Positions 44,688-55,145 of a stretch of 64,000 nucleotides of DNA are shown in pieces (the first letter of the stretch is position 1; each line of letters starts with the position of its first letter). The stretch spans positions 16,568,460 through 16,632,459 of the forward strand of contig OZ022500.1 of assembly GCA_963989385.1 (NCBI GenBank), written 5' to 3'. The DNA comes from Ctena decussata (Eukaryota > Mollusca > Bivalvia > Lucinida > Lucinidae). The translations under genes and the position numbers were made by a program. Below the pieces are notes generated by a model that was given only the letters and a program-made list of their open reading frames with translations, was not told where the DNA came from and did no database searches.

Positions 44688-44885
44688 TATGATTCCACAT
44701 TTATTAGGCTGTAAGATGAGGGGTTCCCCTTCCAAAAGTAGCCATAACATGTTAATCAGTATGGTATAATCTCGGATATAGACCTTTTTTTTTCCAAAAG
44801 AATACCAAAAATACAGATTCCATCTTGTTAGATGGACCTAAATCTATGGGATTCTTATAGAAGAGAACCCCACTTCCCCATCATC

Positions 44886-45118
44886 TAAGCCGCGACACGA
44901 CAAAACCAAAAATGTGGTTGTGCACCCAGCGCACATTCAGATCAGCCTGGGCATCCATCCCGTTTGATCCGACTCTTCGCTAAGCGCTTAAAGGGTAGCT
45001 AAGGGTCTAGGCTACCTTCATGCGGACAGCAACGACTCTGATCAGACTGGGCAGATACCCAGGCTGATCTGAGTCTGCGCTGCGCGCACAACCATTGTTG
45101 GTTTTGTCGTATAACGGA
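44886..45118. mobile_element. GAGCCGCGACACGA palindromic MITE, copy E
   Basis: A full-length palindrome from AAGCCGCGACACGACAAAAC to GTTTTGTCGTATAACGG, with the family arms. Confidence 0.8.
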
Positions 45119-45439
45119 TGGGTTTATATACCCTCAATAGGGAAAATGTTTTTGTCATGTTAGAATTTGGTATATCCATCAGAAATGTATATTGTGATCT
45201 TTATAACGGTCTCAACCATTAGAGTAAGGTGTTTCTAATGAGTTCATTAAGGAAGCAACTTATCCCTGTATTCACAAAGCCAACATATACCTTAAACTCA
45301 AGTTCAAACTATTCGCATGCAGTACCAATTATCATTGCTAGTATTTTTGCACAACTGACAAATACCATATTAATCCTAATAGACACCACTGCTCTAATAA
45401 ACGCCCATGCCTTTTTTCAGAAAATAATGTAATTTTGAC

Positions 45440-45600
45440 TTGCAGGAATTCCTGTTCGCTTCTCTTAACGAGAATACCTCTTTGAAATGAGATCTACTCC
45501 TACAGGAAAGAATTTGTTCCTACAGCCTACAGGAGCACAATTCTTTCCTTTAAGAGTTGACCCCTACTGATGAGACAAAGTATAACAGAGTTGCTTCATA
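45440..45600. repeat. dispersed repeat AGGAGCAAATTCTTTCCTTTAAGAGT
   Basis: The block CAGGAAAGAATTTGTTCC..CTACAGGAGCACAATTC..TTTCCTTTAAGAGT also occurs at 11860-11930 and 51045-51075, and in part at 14905-14945 and 46378-46410. Arms pair weakly, suggesting old MITEs. Confidence 0.5.
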
Positions 45601-45902
45601 CTGTTTATTAAAGTCTTGCCCAGTTGGCAGTGGGTGATTGATTAGGCTTTCCACGCTTTTGTAAAATGCAACACCCTCGGGTCATTGATAGGATTAATAT
45701 GGTATGGATAGAGTCTGATGACAATTTCTGCAGTCAAGCCTCATTAGAACCAGCTCATGCCTGGTACAAGTTTGAACTATTAGCAACCAGAACAGAACCC
45801 TTCATCATTATCGTTGCTACTAGGTTCAAACAATATACAGCCCCAGTGATACCATTTTCTGCATTTATCATATAACGTCGCATCTGAGAATGTTATAAAG
45901 CC

Positions 45903-45990
45903 ATGCACTCAGACTGGGCAGATGTCCAGGATGATCTGAGTCTTCAGTGGGCGTAAATGCCACTTTGTTTTTTTTTCGTGTCGCAGCTCA
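45903..45990. mobile_element. GAGCCGCGACACGA palindromic MITE, half copy F
   Basis: Only the right arm is present: CAGACTGGGCAGATGTCCAGG, GTGGGCGTAAATGCCAC and TTTCGTGTCGCAGCTCA. Confidence 0.7.
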
Positions 45991-46123
45991 TATTTCTTCA
46001 ATGTAAACGAGGAATGGTAGCTTTATAATTTACTTTCTTGAAATGGGTATATTTGAAGGTGAAGCAACACCAATTTCCTTTTTCTTCTAAAAGAGACCAA
46101 CATCTGAAGGAAAGAATATGCAA

Positions 46124-46364
46124 TTTGAGGCGCGACGCGAGAAAACCAACAATGTGGTCGTGCGTCCAGCGCAGACTCAGATCAGCTTGGGCATCCGCCC
46201 AGTCTGATCAGAGTCTTCGCTGTCCGCATGAAGGTAGCTTTGTCCCTTGGGTACCCTTTAAGCGCTAAGCAAAGAGTCTAATCAGACTGGGTGGATGCCC
46301 AGGCTGATCAAAGTCTGCGCTGGGTACACAACCACATCGTTGGTTTTCTCGTGTCGCGGCTCAT
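46124..46364. mobile_element. GAGCCGCGACACGA palindromic MITE, copy G
   Basis: A full-length palindrome, TTGAGGCGCGACGCGAGAAA to TTTCTCGTGTCGCGGCTCA, about 240 bp. Confidence 0.85.
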
Positions 46365-46457
46365 TTGCTCGTGATGGACAAATTCTTTCCTTTGGAAGTA
46401 GACCTTCTTTTAGACCGGTTACGTCCACCAGGAAGAAAACAGGAAGTCACACAGGTA

Positions 46458-46707
46458 TTTGAGCCGCGACACGACAAAACCAACATTGTGGTGGTGCGCC
46501 CAGTAAAGACTCAGATTAGCCTGGGCATCCACACAGTCTGATCAGAATCTTTGCTAAACGCTTAAAGGGTAGCTAAGGGTCTAACCTACCTGCATGCGGA
46601 CAGCGAAGACTCTGATCAGACTAGGCGGATGCCCAGCTGCCCAGTCTGATCAGAGTCTTCGCTGTGCGCACAACCACATTGTTGGTTTTGTCGTGTCGCG
46701 GCTCATT
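46458..46707. mobile_element. GAGCCGCGACACGA palindromic MITE, copy H
   Basis: A full-length palindrome, TTTGAGCCGCGACACGACAA to TTGTCGTGTCGCGGCTCA, with a short extra inversion near 46625-46660 where the arm switches strand (GCCCAGCTGCCCAGTCTGAT). Confidence 0.85.
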
Positions 46708-46959
46708 TTCTTTTTGTTCATGGTGGAAAACATGGTGTAGCCATATATCTGAATGATACAGACCCAGTACAGGCAGAACAAAGTCTCTTAAACGATGATT
46801 CGTTAGATCATTGTTATCAACCGCAATGAGAGATGAAAAAAAAAGCCTTCGCATGTGCACAAACCAAAGTTTTAACTATCTACTAAAACACTGTATTTAC
46901 AAATAGAGACGCTCCTAATTAGACTGCATGGATATGCAGGTTGATACGAGACCCTACTA

Positions 46960-47175
46960 CAGTCAGTTTGCGATATCTGAAAGTCGAAGGTCATCTCAAA
47001 CTACTGATATCTGTAAGTAAATTTTCTGGTCCCAGAAAATTTACTTTGAGATATCGGTTGTTTGAGATACCAGTAGTCTAAATGTAAAGAAAATTAGGAA
47101 ATGTTTTCGAACTATATTCTTTGATATAAGAGGGTACTTCGAGATATCAGTATTTGAAATAACAAGAGTCAACTG
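46960..47175. mobile_element. pogo-like MITE (CAGTCA... ends, TA flanks), copy 3
   Basis: From TA-CAGTCAGTTTGCGATATC to AACAAGAGTCAACTG-TA, with the central AAATTTTCTGGTCCCAGAAAATTT hairpin. TA is present on both sides, the duplication of the Tc1/mariner-pogo superfamily. Its right end touches the next MITE at 47178. Confidence 0.8.
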
Positions 47176-47177
47176 TA

Positions 47178-47418
47178 TTTGAGCCGCGGCATGAGAAACC
47201 AACAAAGTGGTTGTGCGGCCAGCGCGGACCCAGATCAGCCCGGGCAGCCGCCCAGTCTGATTAGACTCTTTGCTAAGCAACTAAAGGGTAGCTAAGGGTC
47301 TAAGCTACCTCCATGCGGACAGCGAAGACTCTGATCAGACTGGGCGGATGCCCAGTCAGATCTGAGTTTGCGCTGGGCGCACAACCACTTTGTTGGTTTT
47401 CTCGTGGCGTGGCTCATT
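47178..47418. mobile_element. GAGCCGCGACACGA palindromic MITE, copy I
   Basis: A full-length palindrome, TTTGAGCCGCGGCATGAG to TTTCTCGTGGCGTGGCTCA, directly abutting the pogo-like MITE. Confidence 0.82.
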
Positions 47419-47565
47419 TCACGTGCCATAAAGATTTGTTTTCTCGAGATGAGGCCTTTTCTGATAGAGAATTCAGGCGAATAGGCACACATTTAGGGGA
47501 AGCAACTCTGTCTTTTAATTTTGCCTTCCTTTTCAATCAAGGTTAGATTTTCCTGGAAGCATTCC

Positions 47566-47588
47566 CCCCCCCCCCCCCCCCACCCCCT
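47566..47588. repeat. poly-C tract
   Basis: About 16-18 C residues followed by ACCCCCTGAG. A simple repeat. Confidence 0.9.
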
Positions 47589-47688
47589 GAGTAAAGGGCC
47601 GTAAAACATGTATCCAAAACCGCTTAAATTGTACATGTACTCTTCGTTTATACACAGGTGCTTGAAGTCTTATCTTCACTAATGCCGC

Positions 47689-48559
47689 TTAAGGTGGTGA
47701 TAATCACTGATTTGGGACAAAGACAAAACTCTGCATAAAATACTCAAAATAACACTGATCTTTGCAAAACTTAGCAGATCCTTTCTTTATGTTGTTTCTC
47801 GTAATTTAGAATCCCAAAATGCAGCATTTGTTTACATTAAAAAGTGCTTTATAAGGAAAGATCAAAGGGTAATTTATTTTCTGTGAATAAATCTGAAAAA
47901 ATAACATCGTTATTGAAAATACACTTAGTGCTTAGAGTACCTTGTTGCATAATGGAGAGCGTCCTAGCAGTTATTTTTTCAAACTCTTTCATACATTATC
48001 AGGCTGAGCAGATGAAAAGAGATGCAGTCTGTGTCCAAATTTTTTTGTCAAAACACACACATGAGACAGGTGAGACTATTTTAACAAGGTTGAACAATTT
48101 CATCTACACACCAGTGATAACGTCAGTAATGTATTATTTATACTGTAGGTGTTATATAGGTATGCTTGCCTACCCTTTATTCAATGAATGCGTCCAGTGT
48201 ACATTTACTTTGTATATGGTTGAACATTTGAGAAAAAGCTACCATTTTCATCTGGTCCTACATTACAATTTGAGTAAGAGTTGAAATAAATAATTGCTAG
48301 GACGCTCTTCATTATGCAATAACGCACCTTCAGCACTACGTAAATTTTCAATAACGATATTGATTTTTTAGATTTATTCGCAAAATTACCCTTTGATCTT
48401 TCCTTATAAATACACTTTTTTTAAGCAGCATGTACGTCTATTTTCTATTTTTACTTGTAAAGAACAACAAATGTAAGAAGTCTGCTAACTTTCAGGGAGA
48501 TACCTTACTTTTTATGGTTTTATGCAGATTTTTACATTTACCATAAATCACCACCTTAA
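47689..48559. mobile_element. 863-bp inverted-repeat element flanked by TTAA, copy 2
   Basis: It is bounded by TTAA at 47689-47692 and 48556-48559, starts GGTGGTGATAATCACTG and ends TTACCATAAATCACCACC. It is copy 1 (12831) in opposite orientation and one base shorter. A 146-codon frame (47844-48284, plus) matches the 80-codon minus frame of copy 1 (both contain VLRVPCCIMESV and YQAEQMK). This frame is shared because the DNA is; it resembles no known transposase. Confidence 0.82.
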
Positions 48560-48769
48560 CATCCAGGCTATCAGCCATTTCTTACCTAAAGACTGCGTCA
48601 AGTTTAAAGGGTTTTGAGTATTTTTTTCTTAGCATAGAACTTCAAGCACCTGTGGTTTATATATGATACTTTCCTGTATAAAACTCCTGACCAATTTAGA
48701 AAGTGCATATTCAATTCAATCGTTCCACATTTCTGTCGGTTACATTTAAGGCATAACGAACCATTCGGT

Positions 48770-48900
48770 ACCCACTGGGCACACAACCTTGAATCAACAT
48801 TGATTCAAGATTATCACAACCTTGAATCAACCTTGATTCAACGTCATAACCTTGAATCAAGGTTGATTCAAGGTTGATTCAAGGTTGTGTGCTTCTCAGT
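48770..48900. mobile_element. CCCAGCAGGCACA palindromic element, copy 6
   Basis: CCCACTGGGCACACAACCTTG to AAGGTTGTGTGCTTCTCAGT, with about eight units of CTTGAATCAA / TTGATTCAAG. The most regular core of the six copies. Confidence 0.75.
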
Positions 48901-49454
48901 AGTGTCTAGTTTTCGATTTTCAGATTATGATAACCCGTCTGAAGACATTTGCGAACTGCACATGTTTAGACCTATATTCTTTAGACAGAAGAGCAAACGG
49001 TGCAGACTCTGATAAGGCAGCTCATTTCGGACGGCCTGATATGATCAACAAAGTTCTCTCAGATCTGTATCTTTACCTAGAGATTCTAGAGGTCTTACCG
49101 TAGAAAATTGGGACACCTTAAATATAACTTTTATTTTCCTGAAAAATAAATAGTACCTTACATGTACAATACAAAAATGCGCACCCAAAACACAAGATGA
49201 AATGAAAACAGTGTTGACTATGATCAGACTGCAGTCTGGACTGGGTCACACTGTTTTCTAAAACCTACCTGGCCAATACAGTAAAATTCCTCTTTATTAA
49301 GACACCTTTCAGACTGCCTAAATGTGGCCTTGTATGTGAAGCGGTCTTAATATTGAATATAAAATCATAAGTTAGAAAAATACCATTTAGGGCCTGGCAA
49401 AGACCCGTCTTAATAACGAAATGGTCTCAGTTTCTAGTGGTCTGAATAGTGAGA

Positions 49455-49460
49455 TTTAAT
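49455..49460 (-). promoter_or_regulatory. candidate poly(A) signal ATTAAA of the dioxygenase gene
   Basis: On the minus strand ATTAAA lies about 46 nt past the TGA stop. It is the commonest variant signal and is well placed, but nothing else confirms it. Confidence 0.4.
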
Positions 49461-49505
49461 GTAATTAGAAATTTCACAGTTATCCAGCTACATGTAGCTA
49501 AATAT

Positions 49506-50132
49506 TCACACTTGTAACATTCCGGTTCCAGGCGTAAGGACAATATCAAAGTTTGCCCTCTTGTAACAATTTGTCTGAAAATATGTCCAACATCTCGTTT
49601 CAAGCCCGACCATCAACCCATCTTCCTCGGATGAACAAACACGGCACGGATCCTGCAGTCCAAGGTTTGAATCTCCGTCGAAGTACATCTGCGTTACCAA
49701 AGTTTTGTATCCCGCTTTTCTGACTAAGAAATGAATATGCGCTGGACGGTACAAGCTGTATCTCATGTCAATGGCGTATTTACCTGGCAGGACTGTCCAA
49801 AACGAATAATACCCGTTTAATGACGTCATAACTTTACCCCTGCACTGGCCACTGCCGCCATACTGGCCTAAAGAATCGGCTTGCCAAACTTCTACCTCGA
49901 CTCCAGAAAGCGGAGTGCTGCAATCGTTTGAGTACACATGCCCGGTTACATGAAGCTGGTTTGAAGATGTCATTCCACCCAAGCACATTCGGCCCATCCG
50001 AAGACGTGGCTGGCGTGGGATATAATAAGGCTCTAATCTATCTGGGCTTGTGGGCTGGCACACATTGTCATATTGGGTGTAAATCCCTGTAAAATATCCG
50101 AACAAAAGGAATATAACAACAATGAACGTCAT
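49506..50132 (-). CDS. secreted intradiol ring-cleavage dioxygenase-like protein (208 aa, intronless)
   Basis: This family opens the ring of catechols between the two hydroxyls using non-haem Fe(III). The open frame runs from ATG (50132-50130) to TGA (49508-49506). Residues 1-20 are a hydrophobic signal peptide. The core has the family motifs in order: WQAD then Tyr91, the PGKY loop with Tyr119, RPAHIHF with His132 and His134, and LVTQMYFDGD. The two Tyr and two His are the four iron ligands of protocatechuate 3,4-dioxygenase, and Arg129 before PAH is the conserved active-site Arg, so the enzyme is probably active. Eight cysteines fit an extracellular, disulfide-bonded protein. It lacks the long N-terminal helical region of bacterial catechol 1,2-dioxygenases. 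No intron is seen. The family is common in bacteria and fungi and patchy in animals, where horizontal origin has been argued for mites. Substrate is unknown; plant, algal or byssus/periostracum catechols are guesses. Confidence 0.9.
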   Translation of the reverse strand: MTFIVVIFLLFGYFTGIYTQYDNVCQPTSPDRLEPYYIPRQPRLRMGRMCLGGMTSSNQLHVTGHVYSNDCSTPLSGVEVEVWQADSLGQYGGSGQCRGKVMTSLNGYYSFWTVLPGKYAIDMRYSLYRPAHIHFLVRKAGYKTLVTQMYFDGDSNLGLQDPCRVCSSEEDGLMVGLETRCWTYFQTNCYKRANFDIVLTPGTGMLQV

Positions 50133-50183
50133 TTCTATATCCTGTTTTTCGTCTTACTCAAAGACGTAATTTAGACAAACTGG

Positions 50184-50190
50184 TATATAG
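50184..50190 (-). promoter_or_regulatory. possible TATA box (CTATATA) of the dioxygenase gene
   Basis: On the minus strand CTATATA lies 52-58 bp upstream of the start codon, which would leave a short 5' UTR. A pyrimidine-poor AACAG just before the ATG could instead be a splice acceptor. Weak. Confidence 0.25.
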
Positions 50191-51295
50191 TTCATAGGTA
50201 AGGTATTCCAGCATTCTGTATGAGCCTCTTCTAAGAAAATATAATAGCCAATTAAGACTCAGAACAGAATACCGTAAAAATACTAAAAGTGCGGACACCA
50301 AAAATTCTTACCGAAATGGTCTTAAAAATGGAACAATTTGCTTTTGCAATGCAGTTATGCGTGCAAAAGATGCCACTGGAATGGCAAACACTGCAGGCCC
50401 TGATCAGACTGTTCCAAAATAACCAGAATTCGCTTTTCATTGCAATGCAGACTCGGGCCTAAGGGTCCGTTGTTGTTGATGCGAAATGCGAAAACTTCTA
50501 GCAGACTGCGCGTTTATGTCTGATCTGATTCTTCCCTGTATGCCCAAGGTTTCATAAAAAAAGGGTTAAACATCAAACAATAATATTGTTTGGCAACTGA
50601 GAAACAAAGTAGGCCCTGACATTACTGCTCCTCAGGAGCAGTCTCAGTTGTTCAGTATCTCTGTCCCAAGATTAGGATAACTACCCTATTGTGCATAAGC
50701 GTGAGACACCTAAACCAGTAATTTGCCATTTGTCCCAAACAGAAAATTAACGGTTATTAGGTGTTTCAATATTAAGCAGAAAAAAGGGTACATTCAGTCG
50801 GAACACCGTTCTGCCAAATCCGTGAATCACGGAATTGGCCGAGCATTGCTCCGATTGAGGGTACATTTTGATTAACGTGGATTCATGAGTATTGCTATAT
50901 TTTGTTTAAGAATGTTTCTGAATTGCGGAATGCCGCCTAAAGTACCATAATCTTCCGAAATATTTGGACAACCTAAGGTGAATGACTATACTTTCAGGGG
51001 AAGCAACTCTTCCATTTTCAATTTGACTCCTTTCTCAATGCCAGCCCCGTAGGAGCAAATTCTTTCCTTTAAGAGTAGACTCCATTTGGAAAGGCTTTGT
51101 CGTTCAGGGAAGCAAAATAGAAGTAACAAAAAAGCAAGCCCACCTTGAAAAAATGGGATCCTTAACCAAGTACGCGTTTATCTATACAGTACTTCATTTT
51201 CCCCAGCAAACAACTGTTAAAACTTAATAAATTACTATGTCAAATACAAACAGCTACTTCCACGATTTGGAAGCAAATCTGTAGAAAGTGGTAGT

Positions 51296-51330
51296 AAGTA
51301 AGTAAGTACGTAAGTAGGTAAGTAATGACT
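51296..51330. repeat. (GTAA)n microsatellite
   Basis: About eight GTAA/GTAG/GTAC units in a row. Confidence 0.85.
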
Positions 51331-51682
51331 TTATTAAGTGAGGGTGGCTCAGCTGGCAAAGCCAATCTTCCCTAAGGCCCTCATAAAACATACATAACAT
51401 ATATTATATAACATATATTCATCAGGTGATGAAATGGTAGACTGTATACGGTGTCCAGAAAGCGCTTTATGAAGCAGAGTTGCAAACACTTCTGCTCTGG
51501 CATAACAGGCTGCTAAAGCAGCAGTCTGATCTAGGTCAAACCAATTTAAGAAGCTTTTGTTCCAGCAGTTAGAGTAACTAGGATATGTCTTATGCCAAAA
51601 ATGCGCACTTTTGGCATAATATCAGACCACTGATAAGTAAACAAAACATTAGCATTCAATAGCTCAACAATGACAATAACAA

Positions 51683-51890
51683 TAGGGTCGAGTCGGGTAA
51701 CTTCGGACAGCGGGTAAATACGGACATACCATTGCAAACAGTGAAAATCCAGATGAGACGGCTCAAAATGAGCCGTCTCATCAGGATTTTCACTGTTTGC
51801 CCAGTTTTTTTTATATTTCCAAACAACTAACAATAATAATTATAAAGGAAACAATGCCACTGTCCGAAATTACCCCCAGCCGAATTTGTA
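51683..51890. mobile_element. nested palindromes (GGGTAACTTCGGACAG outer, AAACAGTGAAAATCC inner)
   Basis: The inner hairpin at 51733-51802 is GCAAACAGTGAAAATCC..GATGAGACGGCTCA and its complement, nearly perfect. The outer pair GGGTAACTTCGGACAG / CTGTCCGAAATTACCC surrounds it. This suggests one MITE inserted in another. Confidence 0.65.
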
Positions 51891-51949
51891 AACTGACTTG
51901 ACCAATAATGACGAAAGCAATAATCATAATAAGTTCATAATGGTCCTGT

Positions 51950-52200
51950 ATCGCTCACCTGAGATCAAGTAAAGTATATGGGAAGGCAATTACCAGGAAC
52001 TGACACAATCGAATTCCACATGCTGCCTGAAACACAAAATGGAAAAAAACAAAGGCAGCACACAGAGCAAAACAATACAAAATGAAAAACAACGAGGTTA
52101 GCTCTTTCCCCAGCAGATGGCCATGTGGCAATCCTAAATAATATTCCAATAACTTTACTAGATCGTTGGGGCACCACAGATGACCTCGAAACAATCCCTT
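51950..52200 (-). repeat. 3' end of the AGCTCGCCTGA repeat family, minus strand
   Basis: On the minus strand GCCACATGGCCATCTGCTGGGG, CGATTGTGTCAGTTCCTGG and CAGGTGAGCGATACAGG correspond to the 36830-37090 tail of the element at 35668. A further diverged copy lies at about 56010-56450. Open frames across it are not convincing proteins. Confidence 0.5.
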
Positions 52201-52967
52201 TTTACCTTGTCCTGTTTTCAGCTGTCCTATAAAAAGTCAAATATCTTAGAAAGCCCACAAAGAATGACAATAATAGTAAACCACAATAGAAGCAGCTCTT
52301 TGGAATGGTCAGCAATAAATTACCCGTGGGAAAGGGGGAGATTTTTACAGGCACATAAGCTTTCCCTGGATTCTGTCGTGTTTCATAAACACACAAGTTG
52401 TTCTGTCCATTTAAAGGCTTTCTAACCCGCTAAGAAAGCAACATAGCAAACAGATAAATACACTGAATGGAACAAGGGTAAATCTTTGCAAAAGTCAGTG
52501 CTTTCTGACTTAATTAGAATTATGACCCAGATAATGACTTGAATTACTAGGGCTGCAGTCTCACAGCAGGTTGCAGTCATTAACACAGTAATGAAAATCA
52601 TAACTAGACCAGGTCAATAAAACCTGCATCTGATTCTGATGTTATCTTCACCTAGCAGGAAACCTTTGACAAAAGTTAACAATAGAGCTCAGTAGGATGA
52701 AAGAAACTATGTATCCAGTACAGATTTATGCATAGACAAAGGAATTGATTTAAAATATGTTAATTTTGTGTTTAAAGACAAAATTTTAATACAAAGCTTT
52801 ATTTTCTGAATGCGCTTTTTATGTTCTTTTAAATATATGTGTATATAGACCTATTTTAAAGTGGTAACTTAAAACAAGGCTTGGTCATTCTATGGCAATA
52901 AAGATTTTGTGCCTTTTTGAAGTGAGGCTATTTCTTCAACATATGAAACGGACATACATATAAAAAG

Positions 52968-53196
52968 TAAAGGTTTCCCATAGCCTGGTGGTCGTAGTGG
53001 CAGTGTGCATTATCTTTGGCACTGCATATAAAAGGCCGAGCCCATCCTTCTCCTTTCACTGCCTTATCCTTCCCCATTTTAAGATACCTATATACTGCTG
53101 GGTGACAGAGTATCCCAGTTGGTAGATGACCCAAGCCGGGATTCGAAACCGCAACTTTCTGCACCATAACCGAGTTGCTCTAAGCACTCTCCAATG
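52968..53196 (-). mobile_element. tRNA-derived SINE, minus strand
   Basis: Minus strand: GAGTGCTTAGAGCAACTCGG (A-box region) and GCGGTTTCGAATCCCGGC (B box), then GGGATACTCTGTCACCCAGC, GGCAGTGAAAGGAGAAGG and CTATGGGAAACC at the 3' end. The 3' part also occurs at 38682-38793. Confidence 0.7.
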
Positions 53197-53514
53197 TACA
53201 CATATTCAATGTTAAATGAGCATGGGTAAATCAAATTAATATCGGGAGGGCCTCGGTGTTTGAGTAATTCCTTCTGAAAACAGAAAGCTTTTGTGTTTGA
53301 ATGAGTTTATGTGTCCACGTCAACTTTGTTTCAGTCATGCCCATACTGAGGTCAGTTTTACTGACCTGAGCTTAGTGAGCTACTAGCAGCTGTGCTGCAG
53401 CCCATCTGTTTCTTGGGCCCCTTTGAACAGGGCCTGAAGAGAACACAATGAATTTTCCCTACATATTTTTGGGTGTCATTTTACTATTTATTTCCTATGT
53501 ATAATTGCATAATT

Positions 53515-54150
53515 CGGTTTTTGTGTCGCCTGCGAAGCAAAGGAAAGACATATGTATTGCTTTTCGGGTGTCAGCGGCGGCGGCGGTGGCGGCGTAAACT
53601 TTTGTCATTTTTTTGCGTTTAGGTCATTTCCTCAGAAACTATAAGGGCTAGAGCCATGAAACTTGGGTCATGCATATACATACATCTGGAAGAGTACAGA
53701 TGGCTTTTATGCATACATCTGGGTCATTTTCTCAAAAACTAAAAGGGCTAAGGCCATGAAACTTGGTTCATGCGTACATCTGGAAGAGTAAATCTCAAAA
53801 CCATCATCAATATTGAGTCTTGACCTACATTTTACGGTTGACTGACTATGCAATTTTGGTGAGTTTTTGCGTTTAGGTCTGTTTCTCGGAAACTGTAATG
53901 GTTAGAGCTATGAAACTTCGGTCATGCATTCATGTGGAAGAGAAGAACTCAAAGTCATCATCAATATTGAATCTTTACCAACATTTTACGGTTGATTGAA
54001 TTTGCAATTTTTTTTTCAAGTTTTTGTGTTTAGGTCTGTTTCTCAGAAACTGTAAGGGCTAGAGCCAAGAAACTTGGTTCATGCATGCATCTTTGCTTAT
54101 TTAGCTCTGTTTTGTGAAAAAGCGCCAGCAGGAGAGACACCGCATTCCGT
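53515..54150 (+). repeat. dispersed repeat GTCGCCTGCGAAGCAAAGG with four internal units
   Basis: After a GGCGGCGGC tract, the unit GTTTAGGTC.TTT(C)TC.GAAACT, GGGCTAGAGCCATGAAACTTGG, TCATGCAT..CATCTGGAAGAG recurs near 53617, 53725, 53870 and 54030. Noncoding; a type common in bivalve DNA. Confidence 0.65.
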
Positions 54151-54164
54151 GGAATTCTTGTTAG

Positions 54165-55145
54165 ATATCCATAATTCAATTTATGGATATCCAGTATTCA
54201 TCTTCATGTATATATTGACAGTGCTCCAGATATGAAGGGTAAAAGAGATAATTCTGAAATATTTTCGTTCTTTCTCAATGAAAAAATATGCTGTGGCCCC
54301 TCATTTGAGTGAGAGACCTGTCTCAGGTTTAACGTCTCACAAACACATAGGTCATACGGAAACGGGGCCTCAGTCTCATATGAAAGACCATGCAGGGAAG
54401 CAGGGGATGGAAACTGCGACCACCTCATTTAAACCATTATGGCAAGATGGTTCTAATATGGGTCACAACATATGCTTTTATGCAAAAACTACTAAAAATA
54501 TCCTTAAATTATCTGCGTTACCCCTTATGTGCAGCACATTATTGAATAACAATAATTCCATTATCTGGATAGAAAATTCAAATTATGGATATCCATGATT
54601 CGAATAATGAATACCCATAAATCGAATTATGGATATCAAAAAAATCTGGTGAATATTTGATATCCAAATCCATTTATGAATATCGTTAAATCAAATGACT
54701 TTTGGCTGTCCCAAAATCAACTGATCATAATATAAGGTACTGTTTTGTTATTTATTTCGTAATGATATCCAAAATTCAATTTTAGTATATCAATTATTTG
54801 ATTTAAGGATATCCAATATTCATCATATGGTTTTTGGATATCCATAATTCGATATATGGATATTTTGAATATTCATAGATCGAATTTTGTATATCACAAA
54901 AGTCATATCAAATAATGGATATCCATCAATCAAATTTTGGATATCCATAAACTAAAATATGGATATCTAAAAGTCAATTAATGGATATCCATATTTCGGC
55001 CTTTGGATATTCCAAAATCGAATTATGGATCATATCAAAAAATAATTTAGGATATCCGATATTATTTTCTGATGTCTCAAAATAAAGTACTGGATATCCA
55101 AAAATTAGTTATGGTCATGGATATCCTAAAATGAATTATAGATAT
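54165..55145. repeat. GGATATCC-centred degenerate array, interrupted by a MITE
   Basis: Short units (20-30 bp) of TGGATATCCA(A/T)AATTCAAT alternate between strands. About 25 units lie between 54550 and 55145 and two lie before 54210. The block 54223-54537 is a GCTCCAGATA-type palindromic MITE that itself carries about 130 bp of other sequence. Confidence 0.75.
54223..54537. mobile_element. GCTCCAGATATGAAGGG palindromic MITE with insertion
   Basis: GCTCCAGATATGAAGGGTAA to TTACCCCTTATGTGCAGCA, with the AAATATGCTGTGGCCCCTCA / GGGTCACAACATATGCTTTT arms. About 54310-54440 is unrelated and contains GGTTTAACGTCTCACAAAC, like the 3' part of the SINE at 35241. Confidence 0.65.

Noticed and set aside
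51955..52194. Hydrophobic minus-strand open frame resembling a membrane protein
   Set aside because: It lies in the 3' end of a dispersed repeat also present at 36830-37090, where the frame is not conserved.
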